A stretch of DNA of 64,000 nt from Neorhizobium alkalisoli (GCF_007829835.1 NZ_VIWP01000003.1:905929-969928); one strand, 5' to 3'. Shown: positions 8,915-17,585, counted from the stretch's first letter. Notes: a model not told the origin generated them from the sequence alone. Made by a program: numbers and translations.

Positions 8915-9280
8915 AATATATACTTTAAGATATAAAATTCAAGAATTGGCGGCCCTGATGAGCGGCACTCATTCGATCCCATCCCCGGATGCGGACACCC
9001 CGTGGCGACATCCGGGCTTGAGCCTCGAAGACAAAATGCCACAGCTCGCCTTGGCCGTCCGCTGATCTTTTCGTTCCGTATTTTCGACTTCGCCCTTCTC
9101 TTGCCGGATTTGTTCCCGTCTAATCAAACGGTCGTATCGATTCGCCTGGCCATAGCCGGGATCTGCCCCATTTTTATGGAGCCGCTTTGCGGCGTCACAC
9201 AGTTTCGCTGAAGCGGGACTGCGGACGTGGATGGTATGACAGACGGGGCGTTGGCGTGGGTTAGAAGAGGGATCGGCTAG
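8915..9280. other. Intergenic region with an imperfect stem-loop
   Basis: About 366 bases between the toxin gene and the antiporter gene on opposite strands. It contains CCCGGATG (8984-8991) and CATCCGGG (9009-9016), an 8-bp inverted repeat with a 17-base loop. The AT-rich part near 8918-8945 is the likely toxin-antitoxin promoter. No gene is evident. Confidence 0.4.
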
Positions 9281-11116
9281 GTGGAGGCATTTTATATCAT
9301 CCTGCTGGTCGGCACGGTTCTCGTGCTGGCAGCGGCCTTTTCAAGCCTCCTTGCCTTCCGCTTTGGTGCTCCCCTCCTGCTCGTCTTCCTCTCGATCGGC
9401 CTGCTTGCCGGCGTCGATGGCCTCGGCATCCGGTTCGAGAACTACTCCTTCACCTTCATGCTCGGCTCGGTGGCGCTGGCGATCGTGCTGTTCGATTCCG
9501 GCTTCAGTACGCCGATCCATTCCTTCCGTATCGCCGCCGTCCCGGCCTTGACCATGGCCTCAGCCGGCGTGCTTGCGACGACCGGCCTGTTCGGCATTGC
9601 AGCCTCCTACATGCTCGGTTTCAGCCTGCTCGAAGGCATGTTGCTTGGTGCGATCATTGCCTCGACCGATGCGGCGGCCGTCTTCTTCCTGCTGCGCATC
9701 GGCGGCATCAACATTCGCGACAAGGTGCGCTCGACGCTGGAAGTCGAATCCGGCACCAACGATCCGATGGCGATCTTCCTCACGGTCGCCCTGTCGGAAC
9801 TGGTCGCCACCGGCCAGGGTTTTTCCGGCCTCGACTGGCATTTCCTCCTGCTTTTCGTCGAGGAAATGGGACTCGGCCTGATCTTTGGCGTCCTCGGCGG
9901 CATGATGATCGTCTGGGTCCTGAACCGGTTCACCTCCGACCGTGGCCTGGCGCCGATCTTCGTGCTGACACTCGCCCTTCTCGTCTTCGCCTTCACCGGT
10001 ACGATGGGCGGTAGCGGCTTCCTCGCCGTCTATGTCGCCGGCATGTATTCTGGTAACCGGAAGATGTTCGCCAAGCAGCAGATCACCCGTTTCAACGAGG
10101 GACTGACCTGGCTGGCGCAGATCATCATGTTCCTCGTGCTCGGCCTGCTTGCCACCCCGTCACAGTTCCCGATCCTGATCCTGCCGGCCGTCGGCCTTGC
10201 GCTGTTCCTGATGTTCGTTGCGCGCCCGATCGCCGTCTGGCTCAGCCTGCTCGCTTATGACTTCACCCAGCAAGAAATCACCTTCCTCTCCTGGGTCGGC
10301 CTTCGTGGCGCGGTCTCCATCCTGCTGGCGATCATGCCGATCCTGTCGGGTGTCGATAACGGCTCCGTCTTCTTCAACGTCACCTTCATCATCGTGCTTG
10401 TCTCGCTTCTCGTGCAGGGCTGGACGATCAAGCCAGTGGCGCAATATCTCGGCCTGATCATACCGCCGCGCATCGGCGCCATCGACAAGGTCGAGCTCGA
10501 CCTGCCCGGCAAGGCGACCCATGAGCTGATCTCCTACCGCGTCATCAAGGATAGCCCGCTCTTGAGCGGCGAGCGCATTCCGCGCTGGGCCATCCCTTCG
10601 CTCGTCATCCGCGATAACCGCAGCATCCGGTATCAATATGCCGGTCGCCTGCGCGAGGGCGATCAAGTCTATCTCTTCGTCAGCCCGCCCTATATCGGCC
10701 TGCTCGACCGACTTTTTGCCAGCCGCGCAGCACTCGATGAAGATGACGCGGAATTCTTCGGCGCCTTCGCGATCTCGCCGACACGCCCCGCCAAGGAACT
10801 CGACGCCGCCTACGGCCCCGGCCTGATTAACCCCGCAGAACAGAGCCTGACGGTCGGCGAACTGATGAACGGCCGGCTTGGTGGCCATGCCGATTATGCC
10901 GACCGCATGCGTTTCGGCTCCGTCGTGCTGATCGTCCGGGAAATGGATGAAAACGGCCATATCAAGAGCATCGGCGTCTCGCTCGAACCCGTAGAGCCGG
11001 CGACGAACCTGCCGATCTTCATCAATATGCGCGAAATCGCCCACCGCATCCGCGACCGGATCAGAAAATATCGCGGCAAGCCCGTGCCAGGTGCCAGCAG
11101 CAGCAACCAGTCCTGA
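9281..11116 (+). CDS. K+/H+ antiporter, CPA1 family (NhaP2/CvrA-like)
   Basis: Inner-membrane cation/proton antiporter, probably for potassium extrusion and cell-volume or pH control. Residues 1 to about 395 form 12-13 hydrophobic helices, including IIASTDAAAVFFLLR, a CPA1-type substrate-site helix with the acidic residue, and EVESGTNDPMAIFL. Then come a cytosolic RCK-C (TrkA-C) domain (about 405-485, KDSPLLSGERIPRWAIPSLV) and a third domain of the transporter-associated CorC/HlyC type (about 490-590). This three-part order and 611 residues fit NhaP2. The start is GTG at 9281 with AGAGGG about 12 bases upstream. It lies alone between the toxin-antitoxin pair and pgk. Confidence 0.9.
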   Translation: MEAFYIILLVGTVLVLAAAFSSLLAFRFGAPLLLVFLSIGLLAGVDGLGIRFENYSFTFMLGSVALAIVLFDSGFSTPIHSFRIAAVPALTMASAGVLATTGLFGIAASYMLGFSLLEGMLLGAIIASTDAAAVFFLLRIGGINIRDKVRSTLEVESGTNDPMAIFLTVALSELVATGQGFSGLDWHFLLLFVEEMGLGLIFGVLGGMMIVWVLNRFTSDRGLAPIFVLTLALLVFAFTGTMGGSGFLAVYVAGMYSGNRKMFAKQQITRFNEGLTWLAQIIMFLVLGLLATPSQFPILILPAVGLALFLMFVARPIAVWLSLLAYDFTQQEITFLSWVGLRGAVSILLAIMPILSGVDNGSVFFNVTFIIVLVSLLVQGWTIKPVAQYLGLIIPPRIGAIDKVELDLPGKATHELISYRVIKDSPLLSGERIPRWAIPSLVIRDNRSIRYQYAGRLREGDQVYLFVSPPYIGLLDRLFASRAALDEDDAEFFGAFAISPTRPAKELDAAYGPGLINPAEQSLTVGELMNGRLGGHADYADRMRFGSVVLIVREMDENGHIKSIGVSLEPVEPATNLPIFINMREIAHRIRDRIRKYRGKPVPGASSSNQS

Positions 11117-11257
11117 CGAACAAGACCACCTCATCGTGGCTCATTTCGAGCTGTGAGGAGAACGCCTTCCTGCCATCAGGCGCTTGCGTCGCCGGTCAGG
11201 CATAGTATGGTCCGGCCGACTTTTCCCAAGTGCTTCTCTTGAACAACGGAGAATATA

Positions 11258-12460
11258 ATGCCGGCCTTCAAAACCCTTGACGACCTTACCGATATCGCGG
11301 GCAAGCGCGTTCTCGTGCGCGTCGATCTGAACGTGCCCGTGGCCGATGGCAAGGTGACAGACGCCACCCGCATCGAGCGCGTTGCACCGACCATTCTCGA
11401 ACTGTCGGAAAAGGGCGCCAAGGTCATCCTGCTTGCCCATTTCGGCCGTCCGAAGGGCGAACCGGTTGCCGACATGTCGCTGTCGCTGATCGTCACCGCC
11501 GTCAACGAAGTGCTCGGCAAGAAGATCTTCTTTGCTGCCGATTGCGTTGGCCCGGAAGCTGAACAGGCCGTTGCCAAGCTGGGCAATGGCGATATCCTGC
11601 TTCTGGAAAACACCCGCTTCCACAAGGGCGAGGAAAAGAACGATCCGGCCTTCACGGAAGCGCTCGCCAAGAACGGCGACCTTTATGTCAACGACGCCTT
11701 CTCGGCTGCCCACCGCGCCCATTCCTCGACGGAAGGCCTTGCGCATCACCTGCCCGCCTATGCCGGCCGCACCATGCAGGCCGAGCTCGAAGCCCTTGAA
11801 AAAGGTCTCGGCGCACCGGTCCGTCCGGTCGTCGCCATCGTCGGCGGCGCAAAGGTCTCGTCCAAGATCGACCTGCTGCAGAACCTCGTGAAAAAGGTCG
11901 ACGCACTGGTAATCGGCGGCGGCATGGCCAATACCTTCATCGCCGCAAACGGCATCAATGTCGGCAAGTCGCTCTGCGAGCATGATCTCGCAGATACGGC
12001 AAAGGCGATCATGGCCGAAGCCGAAGCTGCCGGCTGCGCCATCGTCCTGCCGGTCGACGGCGTCGTCGCCCGCGAATTCAAGGCCAATGCCGCCAACGAA
12101 ACCGTCCCGGTCGAGGCGATCCCCGCCGATGCGATGATGCTCGATGTCGGCCCGAAATCGGTCGAAGCCGTCAACGGCTGGATTGCCAAGGCTGCGACGC
12201 TGGTCTGGAACGGCCCGCTCGGCGCCTTTGAGATCACGCCTTTCGACACCGCAACGGTTGCAGCTGCAAAGTTTGCGGCCGAGCAGACCAAGGCCGGCAA
12301 GCTGACCTCGGTTGCCGGTGGCGGTGACACCGTGGCCGCCCTCAACCACGCCGGTGTTGCCGACGATTTCACCTATATCTCGACGGCAGGCGGCGCTTTC
12401 CTCGAATGGATGGAAGGCAAGGAACTGCCGGGCGTCGCAGTCCTGTCCAAGACGGCCTGA
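11258..12460 (+). CDS. pgk: Phosphoglycerate kinase
   Basis: Transfers phosphate from 1,3-bisphosphoglycerate to ADP in glycolysis. The 400-residue protein has the RVDLNVP motif (about 22-28), the [10 protein letters not shown] segment, GGGMANTF and the C-terminal ATP-site glycine loop [16 protein letters not shown] lies eight bases before the ATG. It follows gap in metabolic order but is separated from it by the toxin-antitoxin and antiporter genes, so it probably has its own promoter in the 141-base gap upstream. Confidence 0.97.
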   Translation: MPAFKTLDDLTDIAGKRVLVRVDLNVPVADGKVTDATRIERVAPTILELSEKGAKVILLAHFGRPKGEPVADMSLSLIVTAVNEVLGKKIFFAADCVGPEAEQAVAKLGNGDILLLENTRFHKGEEKNDPAFTEALAKNGDLYVNDAFSAAHRAHSSTEGLAHHLPAYAGRTMQAELEALEKGLGAPVRPVVAIVGGAKVSSKIDLLQNLVKKVDALVIGGGMANTFIAANGINVGKSLCEHDLADTAKAIMAEAEAAGCAIVLPVDGVVAREFKANAANETVPVEAIPADAMMLDVGPKSVEAVNGWIAKAATLVWNGPLGAFEITPFDTATVAAAKFAAEQTKAGKLTSVAGGGDTVAALNHAGVADDFTYISTAGGAFLEWMEGKELPGVAVLSKTA

Positions 12461-12482
12461 CCGCCCTATAATATCTCCTGAG

Positions 12483-12517
12483 GCGCGCAGGCCGGTGCCA
12501 TCCACAGGCCTGCGCGC
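12483..12517 (+). repeat. Strong hairpin after pgk
   Basis: GCGCGCAGGCC (12483-12493) and GGCCTGCGCGC (12507-12517) form a perfect 11-bp stem with a 13-base loop, 22 bases after the pgk stop. No U-tract follows, so it may stabilise the pgk mRNA 3' end or act with Rho rather than be a standard intrinsic terminator. Confidence 0.6.
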
Positions 12518-12555
12518 AAAACCGTCATACCGGCTTTAAAAAAATTCAATAATTT

Positions 12556-12582
12556 AAACGATTGAAGTGATTTCAATCGTTT
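12556..12582. promoter_or_regulatory. Palindromic operator candidate upstream of fba
   Basis: AAACGATTGAA (12556-12566), five bases, then TTCAATCGTTT (12572-12582): perfect 11-bp arms in an AT-rich block 130 bases before the aldolase start. Size and symmetry suit a dimeric regulator. It is not followed by a T-run and is not near a stop codon, so a terminator is unlikely. Confidence 0.5.
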
Positions 12583-12713
12583 CAAGAGCTTAGGGTAGCG
12601 TTTCCCTTTAAAAAAACTTCTGATATCGGCCAATTGGGCAGAAATCCCAAACGGCATAAATCAAAGAACACAGATGAGCGCGCAACGCGCCATTCTTGGG
12701 ATAGGAGTGAACT

Positions 12714-13610
12714 ATGGTGGACGCGAAGATGTTGGACAAGATCAGCTCGGCGCCGGGCTTTATTGCCGCGCTGGACCAGAGCGGCGGTTCGACACCTGGA
12801 GCTTTGCGTCTCTACGGCATTGCCGACACCGACTATCAGGGTGACGCGGAAATGTTCAAGGCGATGCACACGATGCGCGTCCGCATCATGACCGCACCTG
12901 CCTTTTCGGGCGACAAGGTGGTCGGCGCGATCCTGTTCGAACAGACCATGGACGGCGAGGCTGACGGCCAGGCTGTTCCTTCCTATCTCTGGGAAAAGCG
13001 TGGTGTCGTTCCCTTTCTCAAGGTCGACAAGGGCCTGCGTGCAGAAGAAAACGGCGTACAACTGATGAAGCCGATGCCGGATCTCGACGCGCTGCTCATC
13101 CGCGGCCGCAACAAGGGCATTTTCGGCACCAAGATGCGTTCAGTCATCGCCCATGCAGACAAGGCCGGCATTGCCGCCATCGTCAAGGAGCAGTTCGAAG
13201 TGGCCCGCCAGATCATCGGCCAGGGCCTCGTCCCGATCATCGAGCCTGAAATCCTGATCAAGAGCCCGACCAAGGCTGAGGCCGAAGCCATTCTGCGCGA
13301 CGAGATTGCTGCCCATCTCGACAAGCTGCCGGCCGGCGAAAACGTCATGCTGAAAGTGACGATCCCGACGGAAGCCGATTTCTACAAGTCGCTCGCCGCC
13401 CACAAGTCGGTCGTCCGCGTCGTTGCCCTTTCCGGCGGTTACAGCCGCGCGGATGCCTGCGAAAAGCTCAGCCACAACCACGACATGATCGCCAGCTTCT
13501 CGCGCGCCCTGACCGAAAACCTGCGCGTGACGATGAGCGACGCCGAGTTCGATGCGAGCCTGGCCGAAACGATCGATGAGATCTACGCCGCGAGCGTGAA
13601 CAAGTCCTGA
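12714..13610 (+). CDS. fba: Fructose-bisphosphate aldolase, class I
   Basis: Splits or forms fructose-1,6-bisphosphate through a Schiff base with an active-site Lys, without a metal. The 298 residues fit the short bacterial class I type. Recognisable segments are ALDQSGGSTPGALRLYG near the N-terminus, FEQTMDGEADGQAVPSYLWE, GLVPIIEPEILIKSP and VALSGGYSRADACEKL with the phosphate-binding SGGYSR loop. The start ATG at 12714 is preceded by AGGAGTGAAC. It ends the tkt-gap-pgk-fba series. A palindrome at 12556-12582 may regulate it and a terminator follows at 13703. Confidence 0.93.
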   Translation: MVDAKMLDKISSAPGFIAALDQSGGSTPGALRLYGIADTDYQGDAEMFKAMHTMRVRIMTAPAFSGDKVVGAILFEQTMDGEADGQAVPSYLWEKRGVVPFLKVDKGLRAEENGVQLMKPMPDLDALLIRGRNKGIFGTKMRSVIAHADKAGIAAIVKEQFEVARQIIGQGLVPIIEPEILIKSPTKAEAEAILRDEIAAHLDKLPAGENVMLKVTIPTEADFYKSLAAHKSVVRVVALSGGYSRADACEKLSHNHDMIASFSRALTENLRVTMSDAEFDASLAETIDEIYAASVNKS

Positions 13611-13702
13611 TAAGTTTCCAGCCGCCCCGGATTGAATGGCGTGGCTGAAAAGGCATCTTGAAGAGGCAGCCTGGTGGATCGGGCGCCTTTTCGGGGAGGA
13701 AG

Positions 13703-13736
13703 AGGCCGCGCCGAAAGGTGCGGCCTTTCTCGTTTG
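13703..13736 (+). terminator. Intrinsic terminator of fba
   Basis: AGGCCGCGCC, a GAAA tetraloop and GGTGCGGCCT form a 10-bp stem (13703-13726) followed by the T-rich TTCTCGTTTGTT. Confidence 0.75.
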
Positions 13737-13829
13737 TTGATGGCATCCATCAGAAAGATTGGCTGGTGAAAGCCGCCCGCACCGCGATAATCCCCCTGCC
13801 GAACCGCCAGACCAAGCAGGGAGCCGACA

Positions 13830-14747
13830 ATGCCGACCATCGATTACGTCACCCTTGATGTTTTCACCACGGAGCGATTCGCCGGCAATCCGCTGGCTGT
13901 CGTGCTCGACGCCGGCGGCCTGACCGGTGAAGAGATGCAGAAGATCGCGACCGAGTTCAATTATTCGGAAAGCACCTTCATCCTGCCGCCCGAGGATCCG
14001 GCAAACAGCGCGCGGGTGAGGATCTTCACCCCGACGGCGGAAATCCCGTTTGCGGGCCATCCCAATGTCGGCACCGCTTATCTCATCGGCCAGCAGACGG
14101 AGGTTTTCGGCAAGCCGGTCGGCAACACGTTGCGTTTCGAGGAACTGGCGGGACTGGTCGAGATCGACCTGACGCGCGAGAGCGAAAAGGTGACCTCCGC
14201 CACCATCCGTACACCGCGCCCGCTCGAACTGTTCGACGAGATCGCCCCGGAAATGATCGCAGCCTGCGCATCGATCGATGCAGCCGAGGTGACGGTCCGG
14301 ACACATGCGCCCGTGCAGGCCTCCGTCGGACTGGCATTTGCGCTGGCCGAGCTATCGAGCCTCGATGCACTGGGAAGAAGCCGGCCGAACATCGCCGCCT
14401 TTCATGAGGCCGTGGCCCGCCATCCCCGCAGCGGCAAGGATTTTTCGCTTTTCCTCTATGTTCGCGACCCAGAAGACCCCTGGCAGATCCGCGCCCGCAT
14501 GTTTGCGCCGCTCGACAATGTCATGGAAGACCCGGCAACAGGTAGCGCCTCGGCCGCTCTTGCCGCCTATCTTGTGACACTTGCATCCGAAAGCGACGCG
14601 AACATTCACCTGACCATAGAACAGGGTGTCGAGATGGGCCGGCGCAGCATTATCGAACTCGATGTCGTTAAGACAGGCGGTGTGGTGACCGATGTGCGCA
14701 TTACCGGCCGCTGCGTCATCGTCATGCGCGGCAGCCTCGATTATTGA
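13830..14747 (+). CDS. PhzF-family isomerase/epimerase
   Basis: A 305-residue two-lobed PhzF-type protein. The first lobe shows [20 protein letters not shown] and NYSESTFI with the family's conserved catalytic Glu (about residue 48). [19 protein letters not shown] and, in the second lobe, [16 protein letters not shown] are the signature phosphate/substrate loops. Most bacterial members are not phenazine enzymes and their substrates are unknown. The start ATG at 13830 follows AGGGAG. It stands alone after the aldolase terminator. Confidence 0.88.
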   Translation: MPTIDYVTLDVFTTERFAGNPLAVVLDAGGLTGEEMQKIATEFNYSESTFILPPEDPANSARVRIFTPTAEIPFAGHPNVGTAYLIGQQTEVFGKPVGNTLRFEELAGLVEIDLTRESEKVTSATIRTPRPLELFDEIAPEMIAACASIDAAEVTVRTHAPVQASVGLAFALAELSSLDALGRSRPNIAAFHEAVARHPRSGKDFSLFLYVRDPEDPWQIRARMFAPLDNVMEDPATGSASAALAAYLVTLASESDANIHLTIEQGVEMGRRSIIELDVVKTGGVVTDVRITGRCVIVMRGSLDY

Positions 14748-14909
14748 TCAGGTGAATTCACGGGCGATCAGCGCTACGCTCCAGATCGCGAAGGCGAAAA
14801 GCGCGATCTTCCAGAAATCCGAACGACGACGCAGGCCCGGAAAGCCAAGCGGCTTGATGATCTGCACGACCATAGCAAGGATGAGCAAAAGCCCGATCGT
14901 CTTTGTCAT
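14748..14909 (-). CDS. Small two-helix membrane protein
   Basis: A 53-codon gene. The protein has a hydrophobic helix at about residues 5-20 (IGLLLILAMVVQIIKP), a short basic loop (GLRRRSDFW) and a second helix at about 34-48. It ends two bases from the PhzF stop, in convergent orientation. A longer open frame extends upstream antisense to the MFS gene, but only this end has membrane-protein composition. I recall similar short proteins from rhizobia but assign no function. The ribosome binding site is weak. Confidence 0.6.
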   Translation of the reverse strand: MTKTIGLLLILAMVVQIIKPLGFPGLRRRSDFWKIALFAFAIWSVALIAREFT

Positions 14910-15122
14910 ACGGTCTGGCCATTCGAGATTGTGGCAGTCATTGTTTTCTCGTCTCGCCATAGGCTGGACATTTTTGCTCTCCACCACAGATAGACGTTGA
15001 GCGGTTTGGGGAACATGCTCCGCTCCTGCCTTCGTTAACGCCCAGACGGTATACACGCAACACCATGTGTCGCCGGGATGGGATGGATTGCCCGCGCGTG
15101 AAGAAAGCCGACAGTATCGACG

Positions 15123-16382
15123 ATGACACGTAATCTCCTGCCCGTCCTTGCACTTCTCACCGGCACGCTCTTCCTGTTTCTCGGCAATGGCCTGCAGGGC
15201 CTTCTCCTGCCGGTGCGCGGCTCGCTGGAAGGTTACTCCAACGAAGTACTCGGCCTGCTCGGCACGACCTGGGCCTCCGGCTTCGTCATCGGCTGTTTCG
15301 TTGCCCCGAATGTGGTTCGCAGAATAGGTCATGTCCGCGCCTTCTCCGGCTTTCTCGCGCTGATCTGCCTCAACGTGCTGCTGACCGGCCTTCTGGTCGA
15401 TGACGTTGCCTGGCTGATCCTTCGCGCGATCACCGGCTTCTGCACGGCCGGCACGTCGATGATCATCGAAAGCTGGCTGAACGAGCGCGCGACGCCGGGT
15501 AGCCGCGGCACGATCTTTTCCTTCTATATATCGATCACCCTCTTCGGCGTCGTCGGCGGCCAGCTCATGGTGCCCTTTGCCGACGTGACCGCCCCCACCC
15601 TCTTCATGATCTGCGGTATTCTCTATTCGATCGCCGCCTTGCCGACCACGCTGTCCAAGGCCGCCTCGCCGCAGCCGCTGAAACGCGCAAAGCTCGACCT
15701 GAAGGGCCTGTTCCGCAACTCGCCGATCTCCTTCGTCGGCATTCTGCTGATCGGCATCGCCAATGGCGCCTATGGCACACTCGGCGCGGTCTTTGCCACC
15801 CGCTCCGGCCTCGACAAGGGTTCGGTCGCCGCCATGGTCTCGATCACCATATTTGCCGGCGCCATCATGCAGCTCCCGGCCGGCCGCCTGTCGGACTCGC
15901 TGGATCGGCGTCATGTCCTGGCCGCCCTGTCCGGCGTCGCAGCGCTGGCGGGCCTTGCCGTCGCCATCATTCAGCCGGCCGGCGTCTACCATATCGTCAT
16001 TCTGGTCGCGATCTACGGCGCCGCCGCCAACGCGCTCTATCCGATCGCCGTCGCCCATGCCAATGACTTCGCCTCCCCGGAGGACTTTGTCAAAGTCTCG
16101 GGCGGCCTTCTGCTTCTCTACGGTATCGGCACGATTATCGGCCCCTCGATCGGCGGGCCTGTAATGAGCTGGGCCGGTCCGCATGCCCTGTTTTTCGTCA
16201 CCGCCCTCGCCCACCTTCTGGTGACCGCCTACGCCATCGTCCGCAGCCGCCAGCGCGCACCGGTTCCGAAATCCGAGCGTGATGCCTACACGACGGCACC
16301 CGGCTCCACCTCCTCGCTTGCGACCCCGGAAAGCCTTTCGCTGGACCCAAGGGCGCAAAAGGCGGATATTCCGGGCGAATAG
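15123..16382 (+). CDS. MFS transporter
   Basis: Inner-membrane secondary transporter with 12 predicted helices over 419 residues. The N-terminal half begins LLPVLALLTGTLFLFLGNGL, and LNERATPGSRGTIFSFY lies in the central cytoplasmic part, resembling the YcaD-like MFS group. A DxxxRR-type loop (SDSLDRRHV) precedes helix 8. The substrate is unknown; sugars, amino acids or drugs are all possible. The C-terminal 45 residues are polar. DUF1192 follows 33 bases downstream, probably co-transcribed. Confidence 0.87.
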   Translation: MTRNLLPVLALLTGTLFLFLGNGLQGLLLPVRGSLEGYSNEVLGLLGTTWASGFVIGCFVAPNVVRRIGHVRAFSGFLALICLNVLLTGLLVDDVAWLILRAITGFCTAGTSMIIESWLNERATPGSRGTIFSFYISITLFGVVGGQLMVPFADVTAPTLFMICGILYSIAALPTTLSKAASPQPLKRAKLDLKGLFRNSPISFVGILLIGIANGAYGTLGAVFATRSGLDKGSVAAMVSITIFAGAIMQLPAGRLSDSLDRRHVLAALSGVAALAGLAVAIIQPAGVYHIVILVAIYGAAANALYPIAVAHANDFASPEDFVKVSGGLLLLYGIGTIIGPSIGGPVMSWAGPHALFFVTALAHLLVTAYAIVRSRQRAPVPKSERDAYTTAPGSTSSLATPESLSLDPRAQKADIPGE

Positions 16383-16415
16383 GCGAAAGCCCTGATCGCA
16401 GGAGGAGAGTGCCCG

Positions 16416-16607
16416 ATGACATTCCTGGATGATGACAGACCAAAAAAGCCGGTCGCTCATGAGATCGGCGCCGACCTTTCGGCGCTCTCGGTCGACGAAC
16501 TCGATTCGCGCATCGGCCTGATGAAGGCTGAAATCGAAAGACTGGAAGCGGAAAAGAGCCGCAAGGATGCCGGCCGCCGCGCGGCCGACAGTCTTTTCCG
16601 TCTCTGA
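16416..16607 (+). CDS. DUF1192 small coiled-coil protein
   Basis: A 63-residue DUF1192 protein: a short disordered head with DDDRPKKPVAHEIGADLSAL, then a helix with LDSRIGLMKAEIERLEAEK (about residues 30-48), a short coiled coil. AGGAGGAGAG lies just upstream of the ATG at 16416. The family is common in alphaproteobacteria and unstudied as far as I know. Its place before the sRNA/rcdA region may matter for cell-cycle context, but that is speculative. Confidence 0.85.
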   Translation: MTFLDDDRPKKPVAHEIGADLSALSVDELDSRIGLMKAEIERLEAEKSRKDAGRRAADSLFRL

Positions 16608-16650
16608 CATCCAAGATCCGCCAAGAATAAACGGCCGCCCTCGCTTATTC

Positions 16651-16665
16651 TTAAGAATAAATTAA
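16651..16665 (+). promoter_or_regulatory. CtrA-type box ahead of the sRNA candidate
   Basis: TTAA (16651-16654), seven bases, TTAA (16662-16665): an exact TTAA-N7-TTAA site. A GAATAT minus-10-like hexamer at 16677-16682 places the box over the minus-35 region, the geometry of CtrA-activated promoters in Caulobacter. The predicted start is near 16686-16689. Confidence 0.55.
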
Positions 16666-16685
16666 TCATTAATAGAGAATATCGG

Positions 16686-16788
16686 GGTGTCCGGTTCTGC
16701 CGGACTCAGACAGTTTCACCACTCGGCGAATGGTCTGATTTCTCCCTGTTTTACCTTGAGAGCCGCCATTCGCGGCTCTCCTTTTTTT
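16686..16788 (+). ncRNA. Probable small RNA with three stem-loops
   Basis: An orphan transcription unit of about 100 nt with no open frame. It has a promoter with a CtrA-type box, a first hairpin GTCCGG-TTCTG-CCGGAC (16689-16705), a second stem TCAGAC (16706-16711) with GTCTGA (16733-16738), then single-stranded CUCCCUGUUUUACC, then a perfect 9-bp terminator with seven T. This is the standard layout of a trans-acting, Hfq-type sRNA in rhizobia. The approximate length and three-stem layout resemble the rhizobial cell-cycle sRNA EcpR1 as I remember it, but I cannot confirm identity. Confidence 0.6.
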
Positions 16789-16807
16789 ATCACCCGGTAA
16801 AACAGGG
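16744..16807. repeat. Nested inverted repeat around the sRNA terminator
   Basis: CCCTGTTTTACC (16744-16755) and GGTAAAACAGGG (16796-16807) are perfect 12-bp arms enclosing the terminator hairpin. The left arm lies inside the sRNA and the right arm beyond its T-run. A read-through transcript would fold into one long double stem. Confidence 0.6.
16758..16788 (+). terminator. Intrinsic terminator of the sRNA
   Basis: GAGAGCCGC (16758-16766), a 5-base loop, GCGGCTCTC (16772-16780), then C and seven T (16782-16788). Confidence 0.88.
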
Positions 16808-16918
16808 CTCACGGCAGCTTCACCATGCCGTGCACGGCGCTCCTCGAGCCATCTTGCCAAGCGCTGAAATATGCGTCATTTCCGGACGATTATTCAAATT
16901 TACCGCTTCTTGTGGGTA

Positions 16919-16961
16919 TTAACCTTTCCTTAAGAAACGGCTTGCGGATTTGCATTATAAG
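16919..16961 (+). promoter_or_regulatory. rcdA promoter with CtrA-type box
   Basis: TTAA (16919-16922), CCTTTCC, TTAA (16930-16933) is an exact TTAA-N7-TTAA site. A TTATAA/TATAAG minus-10 at about 16955-16961 puts the second half-site near minus-35. The next gene, 90 bases on, is rcdA. Confidence 0.6.
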
Positions 16962-17050
16962 GACCATGTTTAGTTCATACCGAGCGGCAACGGAACTTTT
17001 CACGGTTGTCGCCATTGCCTCAGTGTGAATGCGTTAGCGGGATGACTTCC

Positions 17051-17563
17051 ATGTCCGAACAGGGATTGAACACTGTCAGTTTTGCAGGCCGAGCTGCCAG
17101 CTCTTCGCAGTTCAAGGCGCTCTATACCGAGGGCATGGCGCTCGTCGAAGAGACAGCCGCCTATCTCGACGGTCCGGGCCGCACCGCTTCCAAGGTTCTG
17201 CCGCGCATGGCTTCGGTGCTTTATGCAGCGGAATCGATGCGCCTCACCACCCGCCTGATGCAGATGGCCTCCTGGCTTCTCCTGCAGCGCGCCGTCAACA
17301 ATGGCGAAATGAGCCGCGACCAGGTCCTTTCCGAAAAGAGCAAGGTTCGCCTCGAAGGCTTTAACGTCGATCGCAATGCGCCGGGCTGGCACGACCTGCC
17401 GGAAGGTTTCCGCGATCTCATCGAGCGCTCGTTGCGCCTGCAGAACCGCGTTGCCCTTCTCGACCGCGAAATCTATCGCCCGTCGGAAGCCGTGGTTGTT
17501 CCGGACAACGAAAACAGCGTCCGCGCCCAGCTCAACCTGCTGCGCACCGCCTTCACCAACTGA
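17051..17563 (+). CDS. rcdA: RcdA-type regulator of CtrA degradation (DUF1465)
   Basis: In Caulobacter, RcdA is an adaptor that helps deliver CtrA to the ClpXP protease at the stalked pole. This 170-residue product has the DUF1465 helical bundle: FKALYTEGMALVEETAAYLD, MASVLYAAESMRLTTRLMQM and LIERSLRLQNRVALLDREIY, plus a flexible acidic C-terminal tail as in RcdA. The ATG at 17051 gives MSEQGLNTV; an ATG at 17042 is possible, and the frame is open further upstream without a start signal. A CtrA-type box sits in the promoter, suggesting feedback between CtrA and the factor that destroys it. A terminator follows at 17586. Confidence 0.85.
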   Translation: MSEQGLNTVSFAGRAASSSQFKALYTEGMALVEETAAYLDGPGRTASKVLPRMASVLYAAESMRLTTRLMQMASWLLLQRAVNNGEMSRDQVLSEKSKVRLEGFNVDRNAPGWHDLPEGFRDLIERSLRLQNRVALLDREIYRPSEAVVVPDNENSVRAQLNLLRTAFTN

Positions 17564-17585
17564 GTGAAATTAGCCGACCAGTTTC

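Noticed and set aside
12483..12517. Intrinsic terminator after pgk
   Set aside because: The stem is strong but there is no T-run on either strand, so it is listed as a hairpin only.
15100..16610. Upstream extension of the 53-codon membrane gene, antisense to the MFS transporter
   Set aside because: Only the last 53 codons have membrane-protein composition and lie outside the MFS gene; the rest is a shadow.
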